This document shows positions 53,553-62,588 of a DNA stretch of 64,000 nucleotides, in pieces. The DNA lies in contig NZ_JAELVS010000003.1 in assembly GCF_016427555.1 (NCBI RefSeq), positions 1-64,000 of the forward strand. The letters are read 5' to 3'. The stretch comes from Marinobacter litoralis (GTDB taxonomy: Bacteria > Pseudomonadota > Gammaproteobacteria > Pseudomonadales > Oleiphilaceae). A program made the translations under genes and the position numbers. Each line of letters begins with the position of its first letter. The stretch's first letter is position 1. A model generated the notes under the pieces. It was not told where the DNA came from, did no database searches, and saw only the letters and a program-made list of their open reading frames with translations.

Positions 53553-54722
53553 TTAAAGCTGTTCAGTAACCCTTTCTCTGGAGAGGGAATCGGAATGGGA
53601 CTCAACAGTCGGATAGTCGGTATATCCTTTATCAGTTCCACCGTACATCGTTGTCGGATCTACATCGTTCCAGGGCAAGCCCTTCCGAATTCGATCAGGT
53701 AGATCAGGATTCGCTATGAACGGTTTACCAAAAGCGAACAGATCACCATAACCTGCCTCAAGCATGCGAATTGCTTTTTCAGGCGTGTAACGGCCAGCAA
53801 AAATCAAAACACCGCTGAACGCGTTTCGCAGAGCCACGCAGAAACTTTCCGGAAGCTCTGGTGCGTTGTCCCAATCCGCTTCGGCAATAGAGATATAGGC
53901 CACCCCCCGCTTCTCCAGAAGCTTTGCAGCCTCCAGATAAGTTTCATGCGGGTCTGATTCAACCAGCCCCAGATATACTCGTTCCTCCTCGGTACTCTCG
54001 AACAATGGAGCAAAACGCACCCCAAGGCGCTCCGCACCTACCTCTGCAGAAATAGCAGACACGATTTCCTCAAGAAACCGGAGTCTGTTTTTCAGGCTTC
54101 CGCCGTACTGGTCGGTCCGGTGATTTGAATGCTCCGAGATAAACTGATTGACCAGATAACCATTAGCACTATGAATTTCTACCCCATCAAAACCGGCCTC
54201 AACAGCGTTACGAGCTGCACGCGCATACATAGCAACTAATTCCTGCACCTCCGCCGTGGTTAACTCACGAGGCTCGTCAGGATCTGCCAACGCGCCCGTC
54301 CCAGGCCCTGTTTCAACAAAAACTTTTACGCCTTCGGCGCGAATCGCGGATGGGGCAACAGGTGCCTGCCCATCAGGCTGCAGCGAACGATGGGAAACCC
54401 GTCCTACGTGCCACAATTGACAAAAAATTGTCCCACCCTGACTATGAACAGCGCGGGTCACTTTTTTCCAGCCCTCGATCTGCTCTGCGGTAAAGATACC
54501 TGGAGTCCAGGCATAGCCTTGACCTCGCGGCTCAATCTGCACACCTTCGGTTATCATGAAACCGGCCGTGGCTCGCTGAGCGTAGTAGGTGGCCATAAGA
54601 TCATTTGGAATATTTCCGGGCTGCGTACTTCTTGATCGCGTCAAAGGGGGCAAAACAATACGGTTTTTCAGATTTAAACGGCCCAATTTCACCGACTCAA
54701 AAAGATTACTTACATTCATCAC
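53553..54722 (-). CDS. Old Yellow Enzyme family alkene reductase (NemA-like)
   Basis: A 389-residue FMN enzyme that reduces the C=C bond of enones, maleimides or nitro compounds. Family motifs are LKNRIVLPPLTRSR, the FMN/substrate His-Asn pair in GFDGVEIHSANGYLVNQF, and FAGRYTPEKAIRMLEAGYGDLFAFGKPFIANPDLP. It has full length. It lies 55 bases after the aldehyde dehydrogenase gene, in an operon with a divergent LysR gene. E. coli nemA is under NemR, but here I see no NemR-type site before this operon. Confidence 0.93.
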   Translation of the reverse strand: MMNVSNLFESVKLGRLNLKNRIVLPPLTRSRSTQPGNIPNDLMATYYAQRATAGFMITEGVQIEPRGQGYAWTPGIFTAEQIEGWKKVTRAVHSQGGTIFCQLWHVGRVSHRSLQPDGQAPVAPSAIRAEGVKVFVETGPGTGALADPDEPRELTTAEVQELVAMYARAARNAVEAGFDGVEIHSANGYLVNQFISEHSNHRTDQYGGSLKNRLRFLEEIVSAISAEVGAERLGVRFAPLFESTEEERVYLGLVESDPHETYLEAAKLLEKRGVAYISIAEADWDNAPELPESFCVALRNAFSGVLIFAGRYTPEKAIRMLEAGYGDLFAFGKPFIANPDLPDRIRKGLPWNDVDPTTMYGGTDKGYTDYPTVESHSDSLSRERVTEQL

Positions 54723-54777
54723 TTTAATTCCTTTCAGATAGGTCTCTAATGTTGCTTTGTGGTCTCTCTAAAAGCCC

Positions 54778-56280
54778 CTAGAACAGGCCGTACGTGGACT
54801 CATTCAAGCTGATGATTATGTTTTTCTTTTCGGTATAGCTATCGAGCATCATCTTGTGAGTTTCGCGGCCAATACCAGATTTTTTATATCCACCAAAGGG
54901 TGCGTGCGCGGGCAATTCGTGATAAGTGTTGACCCACATCCGTCCAGTTTTAATTGCACGAGCTACTCGCAGGGCCCGATTGATGTCCTGAGTCCAGACG
55001 GCCCCGGCCAAGCCATAATCGGATTCATTCGCCAACGCGATAACATCAGCTTCATCCTCAAATGGCATAACCACCAACACTGGGCCGAAAATCTCTTCCT
55101 GAGCCACTGACATATCGTTTGATACATCCGTAATGATGGTCGGCGCGATAAAACTTCCGCGGCCCAGCGCCCCACCGGTCAAGCGCTTTCCACCGGTAAG
55201 AACATTGAGGCCTTCCTGCGCCGCTAAGTCGACATACCCCAGAATCCTCGCCATCTGCTGTTCACTGACCTGGCTTCCCATTTGGGTTTGAGGATCCAAA
55301 GGATCTCCTACTCTGATTTGTTCAAAACGCTCTTTTAGCGCTCCAATGAATTTTTCAAAGATGGAGTGATGAACGAATAAACGGGCCCCGGCCTCACAGA
55401 CCTCTCCCTGATTGAGAAGAATTGAGAGAGCAGCTCCCTCCAGGGCTTTCTCCAGGTTGGCATCGGGAAACACGATGTTGGCTGATTTACCGCCCAACTC
55501 CAGAGTGGCCGGGATCAGCTTTTCTGCCGCAGCCTTCGCCACACGGTACCCAACCGCCGTCGATCCCGTAAAAGCAAGTTTATCCACGTCTGGGTGATCA
55601 AGAAGAGCTTGTCCCGCTTCTGCACCCTGACCGGTAACAATATTTACGACTCCTGGTGGCAGTACATCATTGAGAATTTCACCCAATGTAAGAAGGGTTA
55701 TAGACGTCATCTCGGATGGCTTGATGACAACAGTGTTGCCAGCTGCAAGCGCGGGCGCTAATTTCCAGGCTGCCATCAATAGCGGAAAGTTCCAGGGAAT
55801 GATTTGGCCAACCACACCAACAGGTTCATTTAAAACCAGGCTCAATGTGTGGTTATCGAGCTGCACAGCTTCATCGCTGTGAGAACGAATCACACCGGCA
55901 AAATACCGAAAATGATCAATCGCCAGGGGGACGTCAATCTGTCTGGTTTCTCGGACCGGCTTGCCATTGTCAAGCGTCTCAAGGATTGCAAACTCTTCTG
56001 CTCGCGCTTCGAGTCTGCTCGCAATTGTAAGCAACGCCTGTTGACGCTCCTGGGGAGATGTTTGCCCCCAAACAGCCAGCGCTTTACGCGCTGATTTCAC
56101 TGCAGCATCAACATCTTCTTTGTTGGCCATCGGTATGTTGGTCAACACGGCGCCTGTAGCCGGGTTAATCGAAGGAGAAGAACGTCCGGACAGACTTGTC
56201 ACCCATCGCCCGCCAATGAACATCTTATAGTCGGCCTTTATTGACCGTTGAACTAGTTCGCTATTAGTACTATGACTCAT
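54778..56280 (-). CDS. Aldehyde dehydrogenase (NAD(P)-dependent)
   Basis: A 500-residue ALDH. The catalytic Cys is in NQGEVCEAGARL, the Glu in LELGGKSANI and the Asn in IIPWNFPLL. The C-terminal signature is APFGGYKKSGIGRE. It resembles betaine-aldehyde and other broad ALDHs, and is only moderately similar to the enzyme at 5327. AAGGTGAGAG lies before the ATG. It is paired with an alkene reductase, so the two could degrade an unsaturated aldehyde in steps. The substrate is unknown. Confidence 0.92.
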   Translation of the reverse strand: MSHSTNSELVQRSIKADYKMFIGGRWVTSLSGRSSPSINPATGAVLTNIPMANKEDVDAAVKSARKALAVWGQTSPQERQQALLTIASRLEARAEEFAILETLDNGKPVRETRQIDVPLAIDHFRYFAGVIRSHSDEAVQLDNHTLSLVLNEPVGVVGQIIPWNFPLLMAAWKLAPALAAGNTVVIKPSEMTSITLLTLGEILNDVLPPGVVNIVTGQGAEAGQALLDHPDVDKLAFTGSTAVGYRVAKAAAEKLIPATLELGGKSANIVFPDANLEKALEGAALSILLNQGEVCEAGARLFVHHSIFEKFIGALKERFEQIRVGDPLDPQTQMGSQVSEQQMARILGYVDLAAQEGLNVLTGGKRLTGGALGRGSFIAPTIITDVSNDMSVAQEEIFGPVLVVMPFEDEADVIALANESDYGLAGAVWTQDINRALRVARAIKTGRMWVNTYHELPAHAPFGGYKKSGIGRETHKMMLDSYTEKKNIIISLNESTYGLF

Positions 56281-56436
56281 GAAATGCTCTCACCTTATCG
56301 CTGCATAGGATCAACGCGTCACCCACAACAGACCGATGTCTAGATTCCAGGCCGCTGGGTGGCGAGTCATGACAAGAGCATGCTATGCGGATAAAATAAC
56401 AAATAGAAACAGTATTTGTTGGTTAGAGATACAATT

Positions 56437-57333
56437 ATGAGTGATATTAGCCGAGTCGATCTGAAGCAGCTGCGAGTGTTCAAAATTCTGTTAAAAGAGA
56501 GGAGTGTCACACGAGCCGCGAGTCAGATGGGCATGACCCAACAAGCCGTCAGCGCTCAGCTCAGCAAACTCAGAGATGCCTTTCAGGATCGACTGTTTAT
56601 ACGATCCGGACAAGGGGTCATACCCACGCCACTTGCTGAACAGCTAGAACCACGAGTTAACGCTGTTTTCGAGAGTATTGATCGTTTGATGGCGCCTGAC
56701 GACTTCAATCCGACCACTGTGGAAGCGACCTACGTGATCTCAGCGACGGATTACGCTGTAGCGGTTGTATTGCCAAGACTGATGATGAAGTTACGAAAGC
56801 TGGCACCGGGATTGAAGTTAATCGTGCGAGATTTTGAAAGTGATCGACTCTATGCGTTACTGGCATCGGGAGACGTGGACCTCGCGCTGACTTTTCCGGC
56901 ATTTGTTCCTGAAAGCTGTCAGACACAATGGCTTTTTTCAGAACACCATGTCTGCGTAACCCGAAAAGATTCTCCCTTGCTCGCCCGGCGACTTACGATA
57001 GGTGACGTTGCCGGACTGCCCCAACTCATTGTCTCTCCGACACGAGCCAACCTGATCGGCTCAGCCGATGAGTGGTTTGCCAGTAATGGCTATAAACGCA
57101 ATGTCGTTATGTCTGTCCCAAGCTTCTCTGCCGCACCGGTTTGCGTGGCATCAACCGACTGCATCGCATTCCTACCATCACGGATTTTGCCAAACCCACT
57201 GGTGAAAGAGATCGAGCTCGACCAATCGCCTCCGTGTTTCGATGTGATCGCAGCCTGGCATTCTCGTTCCAGTCAAGATCCTCTTCACAGATGGATACTG
57301 ACCCTGCTTCAGCAAGAATTTCCAAGCAACTAG
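56437..57333 (+). CDS. LysR-family regulator, divergent from the ALDH-OYE operon
   Basis: A 298-residue LysR protein with the N-terminal winged helix (LKQLRVFKILLKERSVTRAASQMGMTQQAVSAQLSKLR) and a substrate-binding domain of the NodD/SyrM type that lacks the more usual motif order. The ATG at 56437 is chosen over the upstream TTG at 56416. It faces the aldehyde dehydrogenase gene across 156 bases and is the likely regulator of that operon. Confidence 0.9.
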   Translation: MSDISRVDLKQLRVFKILLKERSVTRAASQMGMTQQAVSAQLSKLRDAFQDRLFIRSGQGVIPTPLAEQLEPRVNAVFESIDRLMAPDDFNPTTVEATYVISATDYAVAVVLPRLMMKLRKLAPGLKLIVRDFESDRLYALLASGDVDLALTFPAFVPESCQTQWLFSEHHVCVTRKDSPLLARRLTIGDVAGLPQLIVSPTRANLIGSADEWFASNGYKRNVVMSVPSFSAAPVCVASTDCIAFLPSRILPNPLVKEIELDQSPPCFDVIAAWHSRSSQDPLHRWILTLLQQEFPSN

Positions 57334-57335
57334 GC

Positions 57336-57374
57336 AAAAAAAAAAGCCGCCTCAACATCAGTGTGCTGGGCGGC
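57336..57374 (-). terminator. Terminator hairpin with A10/T10 run between LysR and MDR oxidoreductase genes
   Basis: Arms GCCGCC (57346-57351) and GGCGGC (57369-57374) enclose a 17-base loop, and ten A residues (57336-57345) precede them, which read as T10 on the minus strand. It would stop transcription from the MDR oxidoreductase gene and sits 2 bases after the LysR stop. Confidence 0.8.
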
Positions 57375-57438
57375 AAAGAGACAACGGTGCACATTACCTA
57401 ATGCTAACCGAGCCTCAGACGCAACATCTCTCAATTAA

Positions 57439-57460
57439 TCGTGACGACTAATCGTCACGA
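57439..57460 (-). terminator. Perfect 9-bp hairpin just after the MDR oxidoreductase gene
   Basis: TCGTGACGA and TCGTCACGA pair perfectly around a 4-base loop, 6 bases beyond the stop of the gene at 57467. It is followed by TTAATTGAG on the minus strand rather than a T run, so it may act with the stronger terminator at 57336-57374. Confidence 0.6.
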
Positions 57461-57466
57461 CAACTT

Positions 57467-58480
57467 TCACCACTCAACAACGATCTTGCCAAAATGACCG
57501 CCATTTTGTTGAACGGTAAATGCCTCCACTAATTGGTCTAGATGAAAACTTTGATCTATAACCGGCCGCAGATTATTTTGCTCAAGGGCCGCAATATAGT
57601 CCTGTTGCTGACGCCGATTACCGACAATCAAACCCTGAAGCCGCGCCTGCTTCGCCATGAGCAACCCCGTAGGAACTTGGCCCTCACGACCGGTTAAAAC
57701 ACCAATCAAGGCTATGTGGCCGCCTACACGAACCGCCTGAAAAGATTGACTGAGAGTGCCAGGCCCACCTACCTCAACAACATGGTCGACACCTCTACCC
57801 TCGGTTAGAGAGAGAACCTCATGCCCCCAATCCGGACAATGTCGATAGTTTATGGTGTGATCCGCTCCGAGTTTTCGGGCCCTTGCGAGCTTTGCATCTG
57901 ACGAGGAGGTAACAATGACCCTGGCCCCCATTGCTTTGGCAAGTTGCAGAGCCGCGATTGAGACCCCGCCGGTTCCCAGCACCAAAACGCTTTGCCCAGC
58001 CTTCAAGTTGCCCTCTACAACCAAAGCGCGCCACGCTGTTAATCCCGCAGTAGTGATAGTCGCCGCTTCCGCATGACTCCACCCAGTAGGAGCGTGAGTA
58101 AAATCAGTGGCTGCGCGAACCGCGTACTCTGCAGCAAAGCCATCGACGCCATCGCCCGGGGTTTCTGCAAAATTTCCAACTCTGTCGTAGGCTTGCCCGT
58201 CCTGCCACTGAGGGAAAAAACCGGAAACAACATGATCACCTATCTGGAACTCTGTGACGCCTTCACCGACAGCCTCAACAACGCCGGCCCCGTCTGACAT
58301 TAAAACCCGACCGTCTTCCGTCGGGATACTACCATTCGCCACCAACAGGTCATGGTAATTCAGAGAGGTGGCACGTATTGCAACCCGTACCTGCCCCGGT
58401 CCCGGCTGCCCCGGGTCTGGAGTGTCTCTTACCTCCAGCGAATCAAGCCCACCTGGAGCACGAAGAGTGACTGTTTTCAT
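57467..58480 (-). CDS. MDR-superfamily NAD(P)H-dependent oxidoreductase (quinone reductase / alcohol dehydrogenase-like)
   Basis: A 337-residue medium-chain dehydrogenase with the N-terminal GroES-like domain (VRVAIRATSLNYHDLLV) and a Rossmann motif (VLVLGTGGVSIAALQLAKAMGA). The catalytic-zinc Cys/His set is absent: the early motif reads LNYHDLL in place of the usual zinc Cys. It therefore groups with quinone oxidoreductases and enone reductases such as AcuI. GGAG precedes the ATG. A NemR-type operator 20 bases upstream makes detoxification of quinones or unsaturated carbonyls a good hypothesis. Confidence 0.88.
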   Translation of the reverse strand: MKTVTLRAPGGLDSLEVRDTPDPGQPGPGQVRVAIRATSLNYHDLLVANGSIPTEDGRVLMSDGAGVVEAVGEGVTEFQIGDHVVSGFFPQWQDGQAYDRVGNFAETPGDGVDGFAAEYAVRAATDFTHAPTGWSHAEAATITTAGLTAWRALVVEGNLKAGQSVLVLGTGGVSIAALQLAKAMGARVIVTSSSDAKLARARKLGADHTINYRHCPDWGHEVLSLTEGRGVDHVVEVGGPGTLSQSFQAVRVGGHIALIGVLTGREGQVPTGLLMAKQARLQGLIVGNRRQQQDYIAALEQNNLRPVIDQSFHLDQLVEAFTVQQNGGHFGKIVVEW

Positions 58481-58500
58481 AGCATTTTCTCCAAAATAAG

Positions 58501-58515
58501 TAGACCGGTCGTATA
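58501..58515. promoter_or_regulatory. NemR-type operator, copy 3 (before the MDR oxidoreductase gene)
   Basis: TAGACCGGTCGTATA, the same 15-mer as at 47274 and 52468, 20 bases before the ATG at 58480 and 18 bases after the end of the regulator gene. Confidence 0.75.
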
Positions 58516-58533
58516 GTTTCAGTTCAAAAAAAG

Positions 58534-59130
58534 TCAGGTTTGGCCCAGTAACACCTTGGTCGCTTCCAAAGCGGACTCCATCGGCTCCCGGTCACGGGTG
58601 ATCTTGCCACGCAGACTGGCGCCTAACCAAAGCTGATAAAGAGTAGTAGCCGTTCCTCTGGGGTTAAGTGTGGCTGGCAGAGACCCATCCGAGATTCCTT
58701 CCTCGACGGTTTGCGCCAGTCTGGCAATAACCCGGCCAGTCTCTCTGGCTAATACGCTGCGCATGGCTTCCGATAAATCGCAAACTTCGGCTGCAAGCTT
58801 AACCGTTAAACACTTGCCTTTGGGGTCACACGTGGATTGCGTTTCTAACCAGGATTCCCAATAACTCAGAAGACGCTCAGCCCCCGACATGCCGGGGCGG
58901 GACAACAACGAATCCAGGGAACTCTGGTATTCAGAAAAATAGCTTTTCAGTAGCTCCTCACCAAAAGCCTCTTTAGACCCAAAGTAGTGATAGAAAGACC
59001 CTTTGGGAACACCAGAGGCTTTCAAAATTTCATTTAATCCGACAGCACTGAAGCCCTTACCACTGATGATGACTTCTGCCGTTTTAAGAACGTGCTTTCG
59101 CACATCGTGAGAAACTGTTTTTGATTCCAT
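58534..59130 (-). CDS. nemR: TetR-family electrophile-sensing repressor, NemR-like
   Basis: A 198-residue TetR protein. The HTH covers about residues 30-50 (GLNEILKASGVPKGSFYHYF). It has Cys101, Cys107 and Cys117 (CDPKGKCLTVKLAAEVC) and Lys176 in SLRGKITRD. In E. coli NemR the sensing residues are Cys106 and Lys175, so the pair is conserved with an offset of one. NemR is inactivated by quinones, aldehydes and hypochlorous acid through this pair. A perfect palindrome sits 18 bases before the start codon, so the gene should repress itself, and the same kind of site precedes four other units in the window. Confidence 0.88.
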   Translation of the reverse strand: MESKTVSHDVRKHVLKTAEVIISGKGFSAVGLNEILKASGVPKGSFYHYFGSKEAFGEELLKSYFSEYQSSLDSLLSRPGMSGAERLLSYWESWLETQSTCDPKGKCLTVKLAAEVCDLSEAMRSVLARETGRVIARLAQTVEEGISDGSLPATLNPRGTATTLYQLWLGASLRGKITRDREPMESALEATKVLLGQT

Positions 59131-59147
59131 GGGGCGATTTTAGGCCG

Positions 59148-59168
59148 CACTAGACCAATTGTCTAGTG
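59148..59168. promoter_or_regulatory. NemR-type operator, copy 4 (self, perfect palindrome)
   Basis: Perfect 8-bp arms CACTAGAC and GTCTAGTG flank CAATT. It lies 18 bases before the regulator's ATG and is the most symmetrical copy of the motif. Confidence 0.82.
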
Positions 59169-59264
59169 GTCAATAGATCATACTTCACCAAGAGCCAGTC
59201 ACTCTATCCAGCCTCTTTACCGCGACCCTGAATGGTCGCCTCTGAACTCAGCATTTGCCAGAAT

Positions 59265-59279
59265 TAGACCAGTCGTCTA
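59265..59279. promoter_or_regulatory. NemR-type operator, copy 5 (before the GST gene)
   Basis: TAGACCAGTCGTCTA differs from the 47274 copy at two positions. It lies in the divergent regulator-GST region, 86 bases before the GST ATG. Confidence 0.74.
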
Positions 59280-59365
59280 TAGTGCGCAACATTAAGACCT
59301 TAATACATTCCAAGCCCAGCCTTACTAGCGAAGTAATCCGGGCACACCAAAAACGGAAGGAAATT

Positions 59366-59989
59366 ATGATTATTGTTCATCATCTAAATGACTCACGCTC
59401 GCAGAGGATTCTCTGGCTGCTCGAAGAGCTGGGCCTCGAATACGATATTAAACGCTACAAAAGAGACCCTGATACCCACTTGGCACCACAGGAATTATTC
59501 CAGATCCACGCATTAGGCAAATCTCCCGTCATTGAAGACCGGCAAACCATCATCCATGAATCTGGTGCGATTATTGACTACCTCCTCCGGCACTATGACG
59601 GGGCTGATCTGCAGCCGCCCCGCATCACCAAGGAATATGATCAATACGTGCAATGGCTTCACTATGCCGAAGGATCAGCAATGCTTCCTTTACTCCTGAA
59701 AATTTACGTTGATCCTCTTGGCAACAATGGCGCCCCCCTCCACCCGCGGATCAATAGCGAGTTGGACAACCATCTGGGCTTTATCGAAAATTCACTGAAA
59801 GGACAAAGCTATCTGGTGAACGACACATTTAGTGCCGCCGACATTCAGATGAGCTTTATTGGTGAGGTTGCCAAGTCGTTTCAATTACTGAGCCAGCGCC
59901 CCAATCTGCAAGCCTGGCTTGAACGACTTCACTCCAGACCTGCTTATCAATCGGCTATTGCCAGGGGTGGCGTATACAAGTTGGCGTAA
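59366..59989 (+). CDS. Glutathione S-transferase
   Basis: A 207-residue GST with the N-terminal thioredoxin-like domain (HHLNDSRSQRILWLLEELG, catalytic Ser in the SRSQR loop, cis-Pro in KSPVIED, HESGAIIDYL) and an all-helical C-terminal domain (TFSAADIQMSF). It conjugates glutathione to electrophiles. GGAAGG lies before the ATG at 59366. Longer reading from 59255 would cross the operator at 59265. It is divergent from the NemR gene. Confidence 0.93.
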   Translation: MIIVHHLNDSRSQRILWLLEELGLEYDIKRYKRDPDTHLAPQELFQIHALGKSPVIEDRQTIIHESGAIIDYLLRHYDGADLQPPRITKEYDQYVQWLHYAEGSAMLPLLLKIYVDPLGNNGAPLHPRINSELDNHLGFIENSLKGQSYLVNDTFSAADIQMSFIGEVAKSFQLLSQRPNLQAWLERLHSRPAYQSAIARGGVYKLA

Positions 59990-60037
59990 TGTTCTGATGC
60001 CTCGAGCACAAACGTTATTCCCGTTACCAGTTGAGAA

Positions 60038-60060
60038 AGGGCGGTCCTAAGGACCGCCCT
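60038..60060 (+). terminator. Strong GC hairpin after the GST gene
   Basis: Perfect 10-bp arms AGGGCGGTCC and GGACCGCCCT with a 3-base loop lie between the GST gene and the convergent LysR gene. No T run follows, so termination may be bidirectional and partial. Confidence 0.6.
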
Positions 60061-60114
60061 GATCAATCAAACAGTCTTCCGGCAAACATGGCTCTAATCG
60101 ATAGAATGCTTTGA

Positions 60115-61068
60115 CTATGCAATCGCTTTGGAGGTGAGGCGACTGCATGGGGACTTGGTCATGATGTCATGCCAGCGCTCTTGAAGAAGTCTTTCAACGT
60201 GGGTTCGCAACCAGACAATACCGGGATCACGATCGTGCCGAGCATGCCAGATTAGATACAGGCTGGTGGGATCAACGCTGAAAGGAAGCTCACCCATCCA
60301 CAACCCGTTCACAAAACCGCAATCCTGACTGATCAACTCGGGTACTGCCGCAATCAAGTCTGACGCTCGCAATATCTTCGGTACAATCGAAAAATGGTTT
60401 ACCGTCGATGCTATACGCCTGCTATGTCCCTTCTGATCCAGATAACTATCGACGAACCCGTGCGCATCCCCTGACATTGTTACAAGCAGGTGACGGGCGC
60501 TCAGAAACTCATCCATGGTAATTGGTCTTCCGGCAAGCGGATGGTCTGCACGCATAGCGAGCAAATACCCACCTTCGAATAACCACGTACTCCGTAGACT
60601 ATGGTCGTGCTGAGTCAGAACACCTACAGCCAGATCAACATGAGCTTCCCTGAGATCATGGTGCGTTCCCTCCGGCGTGTACGGAACGGCATGGACGTCC
60701 ACTCCCGGCGCCTCACGCTCAAGCAGTTCAATCAACTGAGGCCAGACCAACTCCACGAACATATCCGTTACTGCAATTCGGAACCTGCGTTTCGAGGTTT
60801 CTGGATCAAACTGTGTCGCACTAACCGCGTTGGTGAGAGCAAACATAGGATCGCTAACCTGGTCCCAGAGACTCAAGGCATAGGAGGTTGGCTCGATGTT
60901 CCTGCCCTTGCGTACAAATATCGGGTCGTTCCAAATCTGGCGCATTCTGGAAATAGCATTGGACACCGCCGGCTGTGTCATCGCGAGACGATCGGCCGCG
61001 CGAGTCACTGAACGCTCTGTCATGATGGCATCGAACACGTACAACAGTTGAAGTTCTTGGGTTTTCAT
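60115..61068 (-). CDS. LysR-family regulator (second)
   Basis: A 317-residue LysR protein of the NodD/LinR-like type. The winged helix (LQLLYVFDAIMTERSVTRAADRLAMTQPAVSNAISRMR) is at the N-terminus, followed by a typical binding domain (VHLDLAVGVLTQHDH-like). The ATG at 61068 is preferred. A TTG at 61089 would begin inside the thioredoxin terminator. It is not adjacent to an obvious target, but lies next to thioredoxin and the GST. Confidence 0.88.
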   Translation of the reverse strand: MKTQELQLLYVFDAIMTERSVTRAADRLAMTQPAVSNAISRMRQIWNDPIFVRKGRNIEPTSYALSLWDQVSDPMFALTNAVSATQFDPETSKRRFRIAVTDMFVELVWPQLIELLEREAPGVDVHAVPYTPEGTHHDLREAHVDLAVGVLTQHDHSLRSTWLFEGGYLLAMRADHPLAGRPITMDEFLSARHLLVTMSGDAHGFVDSYLDQKGHSRRIASTVNHFSIVPKILRASDLIAAVPELISQDCGFVNGLWMGELPFSVDPTSLYLIWHARHDRDPGIVWLRTHVERLLQERWHDIMTKSPCSRLTSKAIA

Positions 61069-61087
61069 CAGTCTTTTCCCGAGACGC

Positions 61088-61113
61088 AAAAAAGCCTCCC
61101 AAGCAAGAGGCTT
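61088..61113 (-). terminator. Rho-independent terminator after thioredoxin
   Basis: On the minus strand AAGCCTC and GAGGCTT form a 7-bp stem with an 8-base loop, followed by a T6 run. It ends the thioredoxin transcript just before the LysR gene. Confidence 0.85.
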
Positions 61114-61124
61114 GTGCTATGCAC

Positions 61125-61448
61125 TTATAAGTTACCTTTAACAAAGGCTCTCAATTCACTCAAACTTCCAGCACCAGTTTTCTGTGCAATCACACCGCCC
61201 TCATTAAAAAGAGCAAGAGTCGGAATGCTCCGAATACGCATCTTGGCAGCAATCTCCGGACTCTCGTCCACGTTCACTTTGACGATGGTTAACTGATCGC
61301 CCAGCTCATCAGCAATTTCCTTCAGCATCGGCGTAACTGTTTTGCAGGGGCCGCACCACGGGGCCCAAAAATCCACCAAGACTGGCCGATCACTCTGGAC
61401 CACGGATTGCTCAAAGTTCACGTCTGTTACGTGAATAATTTGACTCAT
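61125..61448 (-). CDS. trxA: Thioredoxin
   Basis: A 107-residue thioredoxin with the active site WCGPC (Cys32 and Cys35) in FWAPWCGPCK and the cis-Pro in SIPTL. It is of classical length. AAGGAG precedes the ATG at 61448. It reduces protein disulfides and supports peroxidases, in keeping with the redox defence genes nearby. Whether it is the main or an accessory thioredoxin is not known. Confidence 0.93.
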   Translation of the reverse strand: MSQIIHVTDVNFEQSVVQSDRPVLVDFWAPWCGPCKTVTPMLKEIADELGDQLTIVKVNVDESPEIAAKMRIRSIPTLALFNEGGVIAQKTGAGSLSELRAFVKGNL

Positions 61449-61562
61449 TAGATAGTCTCCTTGTTGGAAGCGTCTGATCGTAAGAATGTGAGCTTGGAAC
61501 AATAAAAACTAATTGCGGGGCCATATAGATCCTATTTCTCAGGATGATGAGTGCCTTAACGC

Positions 61563-62588
61563 TTACAGGCGTTTACTAAAGACCAGGCCGCCCCAAGCGA
61601 GCGTGCGGTTCCCGGTACCGCTCTTAATCTCGGAGCTCTGCACTCGCAGTACGTAACTCAACTCTATACCAGCCAGGAAACCGTGGGTATAACCAGCCCA
61701 GACCTCTGCCAAAAGAATGTTCAAATCATCGGCATTCAGCTCATGCTCCGAATCCCGAAACTGTCCCTGCAAGAACGCGTTATAGGCGCGAGCTTTGACT
61801 GACATTCCGCCCCAAAAATAATTCTCCCGTCCACCAGGTACCGACACCCCGGGTGCGCGCTCACCGTAAGCCATCAATTCGGGGTTAAACCGGTTATCGG
61901 GTGATGAGATCAGACCGCCCCTGAAAACCAGGGCCGCGCCGAATTCAGTGAGGTACCCGGCTGAACCGAAATACGTCACTTTGAACTGCTGATTCGGCTG
62001 ACTCGCATCCAGGTATTGATGGTATGCAGCGGAATACCGGAAAGTCAGCTCTCCGCCGTTGGAAATCTGGTGGCCCCAACCATTAGCACGGTCGCTACCG
62101 ACGATCTTGTGAACCGCATTCTGGCCGGATTTGAAAATATCCAGCCCCAGCACGCCTACGGTCATCGATGTTGTCCAGCCCGATTTTGCGCTCAGTGCCT
62201 GATAGCTCTGGCTCGACGACAGGTAAACAAGACTGCTGTACGGGCGATCGTTCCGGTCAATGGCCGACTCTTTGATCTCCTCGGGCGTGAAGCCATAAAC
62301 CCCAAACTCGAGCGCCGCGCTTTTTGGCTTTTCACCCTTGCCCCCCAGGTATGGCAGGACATACCCGTCCAGCCCCTGACTGAAACTCGAAACCGGGTTG
62401 TTTACGAATGCCTCTGAATTCGAGGAATAAGTAATGGCCACGCCAGCAGTGTAATCCCGATCTGTCTGCGCTGGAGCGAAGAGATCGTTATCCGTAGACA
62501 AAGCCATCACCGAGTCTGAGGACTCGGCATGCGCGGTAAATGCCAGCAGGGAGACCGCGAGCATCGGAACTAGAAAACGAGAATTCAT
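61563..62588 (-). CDS. LpxR-like outer-membrane protein (DUF2219, lipid A 3'-O-deacylase family)
   Basis: A 341-residue protein with a signal peptide (ends FTAHAE near residue 22) and the LpxR family start LSTDNDLFAPAQTDRDYTAG. These residues (Asn, Asp, Thr, Arg) form the active-site strand in Salmonella LpxR. NDRPYSSLVYLSSSQSYQ is another conserved segment. The C-terminus ends with strands typical of a beta barrel. It probably removes an acyloxyacyl chain from lipid A or acts on a related lipid. The start at 62588 has GGAG eight bases upstream. Confidence 0.85.
   Translation of the reverse strand: MNSRFLVPMLAVSLLAFTAHAESSDSVMALSTDNDLFAPAQTDRDYTAGVAITYSSNSEAFVNNPVSSFSQGLDGYVLPYLGGKGEKPKSAALEFGVYGFTPEEIKESAIDRNDRPYSSLVYLSSSQSYQALSAKSGWTTSMTVGVLGLDIFKSGQNAVHKIVGSDRANGWGHQISNGGELTFRYSAAYHQYLDASQPNQQFKVTYFGSAGYLTEFGAALVFRGGLISSPDNRFNPELMAYGERAPGVSVPGGRENYFWGGMSVKARAYNAFLQGQFRDSEHELNADDLNILLAEVWAGYTHGFLAGIELSYVLRVQSSEIKSGTGNRTLAWGGLVFSKRL

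Noticed and set aside
54723..54777. A sixth NemR-type operator before the Old Yellow Enzyme gene (AGGTCTCTAA)
   Set aside because: It has only a loose half-site and no inverted partner.
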